A stretch of 64,000 nucleotides of DNA, from NCBI GenBank assembly GCA_034231615.1, contig CM067310.1:1009501-1073500 (forward strand), in the 5' to 3' direction. The DNA is from Meghimatium bilineatum. Lineage: Eukaryota > Mollusca > Gastropoda > Stylommatophora > Philomycidae. The notes under the pieces are model-generated. The model was given only the letters and a program-made list of their open reading frames with translations. It did not search any database and had not been told where the DNA came from. The translations under genes were made by a program, and so were the position numbers. Shown here piece by piece: positions 55,323 through 64,000 of the stretch (within the stretch, counting starts at the first letter, position 1; each line of letters begins with the position of its first letter).

Positions 55323-56445
<1,123 letters not shown>

Positions 56446-56582
56446 TATATTTATATGTGTCTTATTGTATCGTTATTTCTGACAAAGGTATGCAACCGAA
56501 ACGTTAATTTGTATTGTCCTTATTCTGTAAGTATCATTTTTCATACTCTGTCACGTTTTAAGTGTCATTGAACTTATACACT

Positions 56583-56675
56583 TTTAGATGGCTGACGGAA
56601 CGGCAAGTAGAGCATATATGGGAATGCCCCCAGTGTTGTGGCACTTGTTCCTAATCAAGAATCAAGAATTAGTGT
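56583..56675 (+). mobile_element. RNase H LINE, extreme 3' end
   Basis: Frame [20 protein letters not shown] then CTAATCAAGAATCAAGAATT; same end as 19560-19802 and 38530-38960. Confidence 0.8.
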
Positions 56676-56694
56676 CAGTTGTATTTTTCTGGGT

Positions 56695-56945
56695 TATACA
56701 TCAATACTTATTTAGACAATTATTTTTTGATGTGAACATTATCAATACTTATTTAGACAATATTTTTTTATTTGAACATTATCAATACTTATTTAGACAA
56801 TTATTTTTTGATGTGAACATTATCAATACTTATTTAGACAATTATATTTTGATGTGAACATTATCAATACTTATTTAGACAATTATTTTTTGATGTGAAC
56901 ATTATCAATACTTATTTAGACACTTATTTTTTGATGTGAACATTA
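56695..56945 (+). repeat. 41-bp repeat, 6 copies
   Basis: Unit CAATACTTATTTAGACAATT + ATTTTTTGATGTGAACATTAT. Confidence 0.94.
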
Positions 56946-57690
56946 TTATTTGAGTTAACAACGCACGTCTCAAAATTGCGATCGGAAAATAAGCGACAGG
57001 ACTAAACAGCATTCAACGACGAAACAATGTTTCGGCACTAACACGGTTGTTATAATTATGCAGAAAATCTTTCGTAAACATCTTCAATATGCTTGTTGAG
57101 ACTTCTTTATTACAGATAGTTGAGGTAACAATTGTTCTTGAAACACAATCCAAAGCTGCCAGACAGGTAAACGGAATCATCGATTTTATGTCGGTTTCAA
57201 AGTCCTCTATGTGGATGTTAAGTTTAGTTAAAGAAGATGCGTTTTTCTTTCTCTTTTTGATCGAGTCATTACAGAATCAGTGCAGCAGACGTAGAAACTG
57301 TTCAACCAGATAAGATGACAGAGCCAAGTCTGATCTAGAATAACCATGCTCTGAAATCATAGACAGCGTCAGTTATGTTGGCTAATATTGTGTAATTTGC
57401 GTACACAAGTCCAATGACAATCAATGAAAATAGTTGGATTAACAAGATAAGTGACGATGTTTTAATCTGCGCAGGATTACTGTGGAGAAGAACATGCATA
57501 GAGCTGTATAACCGTTACTAAAACATAATTGAGTACTGAAACTATTCGTTACTTCTGGCTCTATCTTCATTAGAACACGCGTATCGAATACGTATATATC
57601 GGAGAACATACTGGTATACCTCGCCCACAAGGCATACACGAGACATTTCGTTTGTAATTTTGATATTTTTCTGCCATTTCTGAATATGAT
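56946..57690. other. Unassigned sequence 5' of the channel gene
   Basis: 57005-57316 is open on both strands (74 codons plus; about 90 codons minus lacking an early Met). I recognise no family. Confidence 0.35.
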
Positions 57691-57694
57691 TTGC

Positions 57695-58045
57695 TCGGTT
57701 AATGACTACACTCTGAATAGGATATGTTGGGTTGATGACTAAATCCTGAGCAGGATTTGCTATGTTGATGACTACATTCTGAGAAGGATTTTCTGGGTTG
57801 ATGACTACATCCTGAGAAGGATTTGCTATGTTGATGACTACATCCTGAGAAGGATTTGCTGGGTTGATGAGATATTGATGGGGTCTTTGTTACCTCTAAT
57901 ATTTTATGGTAGTGTGTCCTGATATAACCTAATTGGACTTTGTCCGCTGGTTGAAAGGGGCACGCCTCTCCAAAAGAGAGGCAAACTCATTAACTACCTA
58001 CCTGGGTTGATGACTACATCCTGAGCAGGATTTGCTATATTGATG
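57695..58045 (+). repeat. 31-33-bp repeat interrupted by an element
   Basis: Units GTTGATGACTACATCCTGAG + AAGGATTTGCTGG; five units before and one after the insertion at 57871-58003. Confidence 0.9.
57871..58003 (+). mobile_element. 133-bp hairpin element with ACCT tail, copy 2
   Basis: Splits a unit of the surrounding array and duplicates GGGTTGATGA (57861-57870 and 58004-58013). Sequence almost identical to 1238-1370, with the GCCTCTC/GAGAGGC hairpin and TACCTACCT end. Confidence 0.9.
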
Positions 58046-58049
58046 GCTA

Positions 58050-58215
58050 CAACTTGTGTAGGATATACTGGCTACTTTCCTGAGTAGGATATGATGGCTA
58101 CTTCCTGAGTAGGATATGATGGCTACTTCCTGAGTAGGATATGATGGCTACTTCCTGAGTAGGATATGATGGCTACTTCCTGAGTAGGATATGATGGCTA
58201 CTTCCTGAGTAGGGT
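58050..58215 (+). repeat. 25-bp repeat, 6 copies
   Basis: Unit GAGTAGGATATGATGGCTAC + TTCCT. Confidence 0.94.
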
Positions 58216-58269
58216 ATGTCACCATATTTATTTTAAAATATAAATTGCTAGGCCATAAATGTATTGCAT

Positions 58270-58825
58270 GTTTAGCCTTGCCTCAATTGTCTTCAGCAGT
58301 CTCAGTGTCCAGCCTCAGTTGTCTTCAGTAGCCTCAGTGTCCAGCCTCAGTTTTCTTCATCAACCTCAGTGGCCAGTCTCAGTGTCCAGTTGTCTTCAGC
58401 TGCCTTACAGTGACCTGTCTCAGTTGTTTTAAATTGCCTTACAGTGTCATGCCTCAATTGTCTTCAATTGCCTTACAGTGTCCAGTCTCAGTTGTCAACA
58501 GCAACCTCAGTTGTCTTTAGTTGCCTTACAGTGTCCAGCCTCATTTGTCTTCAGTTGCCTTACAGTGTCCAGTCTCAGTTATCTTCAGCTGTCTTAGTGT
58601 CCATCCTCAGTTGTGTTCAGTTGCCTTACAGTGTCCAGTCTCAGTTGTGTTCAGCTGCCTTAGTGTCCATCCTCAGTTGTGTTCAGTTGCCTTATAGTGA
58701 CTAGCCTCAGTTGTGTTCAGTTGCCTTACAGTGTCCATCCTCATTTGTGTTCAGTTGCCTTATAGTGACTAGCCTCAGTTGTGTTCAGTTGCCTTACAGT
58801 GTCCAGTCTCAGTTGTGTTCAGTTG
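58270..58825 (+). repeat. About 36-bp degenerate minisatellite, 15 copies
   Basis: Unit CAGTTGTCTTCAGTTGCCTT + ACAGTGTCCAGCCTCA with GTG/CTT and CTG/TTG variants. Confidence 0.9.
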
Positions 58826-58834
58826 AAACAACAG

Positions 58835-61050
58835 AGAGAAAATAATAGACGTTCGAGTAATACATAACATGTATGCAGACATGGACTATAAGGCAGTACT
58901 AATAACAATTAAAACAAACAGAGCGAAAAACAACAAGCACAAGAAAAGCACAAAGCACCAAGGACAAATCGATATACAGAATTGAAAATACTAAACATGT
59001 GCGAAAAATATATCCAGGAAGTTGACAAAGAATTCGCTAAGCTACCAGAAAAAAACCCAGCACATAGAAGAAGAATGGAAATATTTCAAAAATTCCATCA
59101 TAAAAAATGCAGGAAACATGCGGATATAAAAATCATAAAGGCACGAAACCCAAAATAACAGTTTGGTTGACAGAAGAGGTAAATCACGCAACGAACGATA
59201 AAAAAAACAAAAATACAACAACTGGAAACAAGCAAAATGCATGAAGGTTATTAGCATACAAGACAGCAAAGATTAACACCAAGAAAATCATAAAATCTGC
59301 AAAAATTAAGTCATGGCAAGAATATGGAGAGAAATGCTTAACAAGGATAGACAAAAGGCACCAAGATGTTCTACAAGAAAGTACAAAACAAGAGAAATAA
59401 AAAAGACACTTACGAACCAACAGAAATAATCAACGATGAACACGGCAACAAACTAAATAGGGCCCAGAACATCATGGAAATATGGAAAAACTACTTTTAT
59501 CAACTGTTAAACTTCAAGGAAGAAGAAGTGATAACAACAATAAATATAATAAAAGACCTAGAACCATACATCCTGAAATCTGAAATTCAAAACACAGTTA
59601 AACATACATCAAATAACAAAGCACCAGGAATAGACGGCATATCTATATAACTACTAAAAATTCTAATAGTGACAAGTAAAAAGTAGCTACACAGACTGTT
59701 CAATGTGATATGGAAGACACAAGAGACACTACATGAGTGGAATACAGCGGTTATTGTTCCCATCTGGAAGACAAAAGGCAGTAAAAGGGAATGCACTAAG
59801 TATAGAGGCATATGACTCTTAAGCCACATAGGAAAAATCTTTAGCAGGATACTTGAGAGAAGGATGCACGCATATATATATAACCACAGCTCAACAACAA
59901 ACAATCGATTGGGCTTTCGGAAAAATAAAAGCTGTACAGATGCAATCTTCGCCATCAAACAACTTTCAGAAAGAGCGACATAACATAACCAAGACTTATG
60001 TTTAGCTTTCGTGGACCAAGTGAAAGCTTTTGACAGAGTGGATAGAGCACAACTATGGATAACACTACAGACATATGGAGTTCTCAAATTTTATAAGCAT
60101 ATGTCAGAGCATACACGTCAATAGTCAATGCTCAGTAAGAACGAACACAGGTATATCCGATAGTAAGACAGGTATTTGTATTATATCTCCCCTCCTCCCT
60201 ATTGCCATACCAAACTGAACACATCTGCAAAGTAGCAAAGACAATGGAAGAAAACAATCTGAAGGATAACTTAAACGAACTACTATTTGCAGATGACCAA
60301 GCGCTAGTAGCATCATCAGAAGAACAACTACAAAGACAGATTACATTAAACATGCCAAACCTTTAACATGAAGATACATACAGAAAATAATGAAGTAATG
60401 AAGATAGTAAGATAAGAAAGAAATACCTATATATTTATATTGGAAATAACACTTAAACAAGTGACAGAATTCACATACCTATGACGTAATATAACAACAG
60501 ACGGCAAGAACAGCAAAGAAATACACAATAGATGTAGTAAAGCAATAGGACAAATAAAACCAATCTTCAGAAACAAAAAACGTAAATGTAAACACCAAAA
60601 TAACACTATTCAAAACGATTATTATACCAACGCTGTGCTACCAAAGCCAAACATGGACAACGACAGCACAAGGCAAACGTAAGCTTGTGACAGCTGAAAT
60701 GGCATGCTTACACCAAATTCTAGGAATATCGCTGAGACAGTGAGGAATGAGGACATTAGACAAAAAACCGGCACCACCCCCATTATTGGAATATTTCAAG
60801 AGACAACAGATCAAATGGTTTGCACACATCAGCAGATTACCACCAGACAGCATACCACAGCAAGCTATGCTACACAGTTAGAGTTAAGGCAGACCTAGAG
60901 GCCGACCACGAAAACGATGGACCACCGAAATAAAAGAGACGACAAATTCCGTAATATACTCAGCACACAAATGGGCCATCTCTAAAAAAATGCTACCCCT
61001 GACGCTGAAAGGCAACAAAGGGTTTAACAATAGATAGATAGAAACAGTTG
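58835..61050 (+). mobile_element. LINE ORF2 pseudogene with RT domain
   Basis: In order, across frameshifts and stops: KITVWLTEEV (59155), GNKLNRAQNIMEIWKNYFYQ (59445), NNKAPGIDGIS (59615, RT start), EWNTAVIVPIWKTKGSKREC (59735), NRLGFRKNKSCTDAIFAI (59900), LAFVDQVKAFDRVDR (60005), LLFADDQALVASSEEQLQRQ (60285, FADD active site), post-RT domain with TTTAQGKRK/ACLHQILGIS-like pieces, GRPRKRW (60895). Tail TAGATAGATAGA. Endonuclease missing. RTE/Jockey-like. Confidence 0.85.
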
Positions 61051-61079
61051 TGTCTCTTTATATGACCAAACAGGTGTAA

Positions 61080-61420
61080 TTTTCTTTTTGTTATTGTGTT
61101 TAGTAACCAACACTCTGTAATCTTCAATATGTTTATAATATCTGAGTTTCTCTTTGTGCCCTTCCATGATATTCTAAGTATCTTTCTGAGCGTTTCATCT
61201 CAACGGCGTTGCTCTTCTTTGCCACAGTTTTACTTAGGTCCATGTTTCACAGCCATATGTTGCAACCGGGAAAATAAAAGTTCGTAGCATTAACAGTTTC
61301 ATTTCTATTTTGTTGTTTTTCCATATATTTTTCAAACGTGTTATTTTACAGCATGCCATTGCCAATCTCTTCCTTATCTCTGCCATGCAGTCTCCTGATA
61401 TTACGGAACAATAAAAACCA
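61080..61420 (-). mobile_element. LINE ORF2 post-RT fragment
   Basis: Minus frame LMLRTFIFPVATYGCETWT (about 61290-61235) and further IW-NNKIEMK-like sequence. Probably the 3' part of the same insertion as 62340-63430. Confidence 0.7.
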
Positions 61421-62219
61421 GCAGTAATAATTTACACACACACAAACCTGCTTGCAATGTCTAAGGCATGAATCAATATTTCCACAATTCAGCCTTGTAA
61501 TATGTGAGTAGTAACCAGATTAACATGTTGTTTTCTTCTGGTCCTGGCTACGAGGAAGTAATCAATGAAGAAGATACTAAAAATTATCCATTCGGGAATA
61601 ACAAGCTCAATTCAGGAATAAGAATCACACAATTAAAGAATATGAAATATAATTCTGGAATCGGAAGCAAAATTCAGAATTTAGAAGTAAATTACAACGT
61701 TCGATTATTAATTTTTTTTTCCAATTAAAATAATAATTTAAAATTCAAGCCAATTTGCTGAAGCTCTCTTTACGAGAGCACACATCTATATGTCGTAGTA
61801 CGCAATTGAAATGATTTTAACTGATATACTAAATTTTAAAATAAGGATCTAATTAAAATTGTGTTTTTCGAGTTTGCCATTATTCGCCATAACTGTGAAT
61901 TGGCTATATTTGTTATTTTACCTTTGGTATGTAAACTCCTGAATAACCACATGCGTTTAACATTGTGATATGTGATAGAAGGCCTCAATACTAGGGTGTG
62001 ACCAACATGAAACTTGTTTATATTTGTGTGTGTGTTGTTTATGTTTACATGTAGACCCAATTTGGTTGTTTCTGTATTAAGGCAATCTGACACTAAGTAA
62101 TTCTAAACGTTTGTCGTGTTCCAGGCATTTACATACCAGTGTAGTCTGTGTGTGACATTGACCGGTCCATATTCACTATAGCTTTTGAATATACACGTGG
62201 AAATTCTGAACTAAACTCG
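61421..62219. other. Unassigned sequence between two LINE pieces
   Basis: 61580-61690 has imperfect AATTCAGGAATAAGAATC-like units. No gene recognised. Confidence 0.4.
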
Positions 62220-62345
62220 CATCTTTATTTGAGATGATGTGTGGTCGGAGATAGAAAACCTGTAGACTAAGGTTTCGAGGAGAGTAGGTGCCATCTGAGC
62301 GGACTTAGTTCAAATCCCGTTTTCTGCATGATTTTTATTTTTACG
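62220..62345 (+). mobile_element. tRNA-derived SINE, family C, best copy
   Basis: GGTTTCGAGGAGAGTAGGTG + CCATCTGAGCGGAC then TTAGTTCAAATCCCG (box B) and TTCTGCATGATTTTTATTTTT end. Confidence 0.7.
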
Positions 62346-63430
62346 AATAAATCCTCGCAGCTTCTAATATTATATTATTCATTGACTTCTGACAATCGAG
62401 TTATTGAGTAGCGTGATCCAGTCTTGACTTCTGACAATCGAGTTATTGAGTAGCGTGATCCAGTCTTGACTTCTGACAATCGAGTTGTTGAATATCTTTT
62501 TCCAACTTTGTTGTTAAATACTGTAATTTTTGTCCCTGACTCAGCTGTAAGATCAATATCATCAGCAAAACGCAAGTTGCAAATAGGGTGACCTCCGATC
62601 GATATAGACGTGCAGTAATCATGTAATGTCTCCTACACCACATGATGTGCTATAAGTATATGTTGAAAAGTACTGGAGACATTATGCATCCTTGCCGAAC
62701 TCTCACATTTGTTTTAAAGAATTATCCAAATGCATTATTTGATAAGACAGCTCCAATTGCGTTTCTGTAAAGTTATTCAACAATGTCTATCGTGGCGGTG
62801 ACAAAATTAAATTGTCACAGTATGTGCCACAGACCACCATGCCAAACACGGTCAAAGGACTTTGTAAAATCAATGAAATTGTGGTATAGATCACGCTGGT
62901 ATTGAATGTTTTTCACTAATAATTCTGATGTGAAATATTTGTTCAACAGTGCCTCTGTTCGCTCTGAAACCAGCTTATTTTTTTTGCAATTACCTCCTCG
63001 GACTTGTGTTTTATTCTGTTCAGTAGTATTTTTAGCATCATTTTACTCGGGGGGGGGGGGGGGGGGGGTTGAGGTCGGGGGGGGGGAGCGGTTGGGTTGT
63101 TTATAAGGTTAATTGTTCTGTAATTCGTACGTACTTTCAAATTTCCTTTCTTGGGAATTGGTATTATTAGTGAATGTGTCCATTCAGTGGGCCATTGTTT
63201 TGTGTTCCATATATTCTAGCAGATTTTGGTCATAATAGCTACCACATTAATTCCTCCGTATTGACAGAGTTCTGCTGGAATGTTGTCTACGCCTGGTGAT
63301 TTTCCTCCCGTCAATGTTCGTAAAAGTGTTTATTTCATTGTCTATGGAAATGGTGGATGTAAGTGTGCATCATGGGTAAGAAATAATTCAAGTTCAAATA
63401 ATTGTTGTTTTTGTTGATATTTGTTGTTAT
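62340..63430 (-). mobile_element. RTE-like LINE RT domain, pseudogene
   Basis: Minus strand from 63430: TISIDNEINTFTNIDGRKI, NYRTINLINNP (63115), KMMLKILLNRIKHKSEEVIA (63045-62990), FRANRGTVEQIF, FADDIDLTAESGTK (62575-62535). A 26-bp G run (63050-63079, broken) and a 42-bp triplication (62395-62500) lie inside. Many stops. Confidence 0.85.
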
Positions 63431-63464
63431 TGTAGATCCTGGACGCATGAGTACATCTCATATA

Positions 63465-63615
63465 CGGTCAAAGTGATTCAGAAGCCATGCTGAAGACGGA
63501 TGTACCTGGCCGAAAGTCGCAGATATCGCAGTAACGATGTATAACCATAACAGACTGCATTCCGTTCTCCGGACTATATCCTGCTAATCTGCAGGAGTTT
63601 AAAAATGAACACAGA
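63465..63615 (+). mobile_element. SINE family A, 5'-truncated
   Basis: CAGAAGCCATGCTGAAGACG, GCCGAAAGTCGCAGATATCG, TTCTCCGGACTATATCCTGC and AATCTGCAGGAGTTTAAAAA in order. Confidence 0.85.
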
Positions 63616-63639
63616 GAAAAGGAATATAACTAGCGAGTA

Positions 63640-64000
63640 GCTGGCACCATCAGCGTGAATACACAGCAGGATCTGCTCATGCAGAATACCCCAGCATCTG
63701 CCCAGAATCCAATGATTGTCTTACATACCCCAGCATCTGCCCAGAATCCAATGATTGTCTTACATACCCCAGGATCTGCCCATAATCCAATTATTGTATT
63801 ACATACCCCAGCATCTGCCCAGAATCCAATGATTGTCTTACATACCCCAGCATCTGCCCAGAATCCAATGATTGTCTTACATACCCCAGGATCTGCCCAT
63901 AATCCAATTATTGTATTACATACCCCAGCATCTGCCCATAATCCAATTATTGTATTACATACCACAGCATCTGCCCAGAATCCAATGATTGTCTTACATA
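63640..64000 (+). repeat. 39-bp minisatellite, at least 8 copies, runs off the window
   Basis: Unit CATACCCCAGCATCTGCCCA + GAATCCAATGATTGTCTTA; units alternate GTCTTA/GTATTA and AGCATC/AGGATC with a higher-order period of three units (117 bp). Confidence 0.95.

Noticed and set aside
57005-57316. Possible exon or transposase fragment, open on both strands
   Set aside because: No recognisable motif, no convincing splice sites; left as unassigned.

Overview
The window is metazoan nuclear DNA. It holds one spliced protein gene on the minus strand, embedded in retrotransposon fragments, SINEs and an exceptional density of minisatellites. Consensus GT-AG introns, tRNA-derived SINEs and many non-LTR retrotransposon 3' ends point to an invertebrate bilaterian. 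A lophotrochozoan such as a mollusc is my guess, and it is an inference only.

The gene encodes a cyclic nucleotide-gated cation channel subunit of the CNGB/Cngl type. I could place 18 coding exons from the start codon at 55322 down to the stop at 4601. Every exon has an AG acceptor (except exon 1) and a GT donor (except exon 18), and every junction phase agrees, giving 3951 nt and 1316 residues. Order in the protein: basic/Ser-rich N-terminus (exons 1-4), S1-S2 (exon 5), S2-S3 linker (6), S3-S4 (7-8), S5 (9), pore and S6 (10), C-linker (11-12), cyclic nucleotide-binding domain (12-14), coiled/basic segment (15) and a long low-complexity tail (16-18). The pore carries Asn where principal CNG subunits carry Glu.

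By my tally about 60 separate tandem arrays occupy roughly 22 kb, about a third of the window. The largest are 117 copies of a 40-bp unit (20081-24758, intron 10), about 80 copies of a 33-bp unit (44580-47235, intron 2), a 38-bp array (15645-16935, intron 11) and a 38/42-bp array (6129-7050, intron 17). In three places the array was built from an exon end plus its 5' splice site (exons 8, 12, 15), leaving rows of decoy donors; a fourth array starts inside the donor of exon 2. The 40-bp giant array and an independent 41-bp array at 36121-36446 are both internal amplifications of the same 3' segment of one SINE family.

Mobile elements: over 20 non-LTR retrotransposon fragments of several families (all broken; the largest are 39465-41440, 58835-61050 and 61080-63430), four or five SINE families, a CAAA-tailed element nested in a LINE (17327-18560), a 133-bp hairpin-bearing element present twice with a target duplication, and two copies of a MITE-like inverted-repeat element. 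Left of 4601 and right of 55322 I see no other host gene, only repeats and unassigned sequence.
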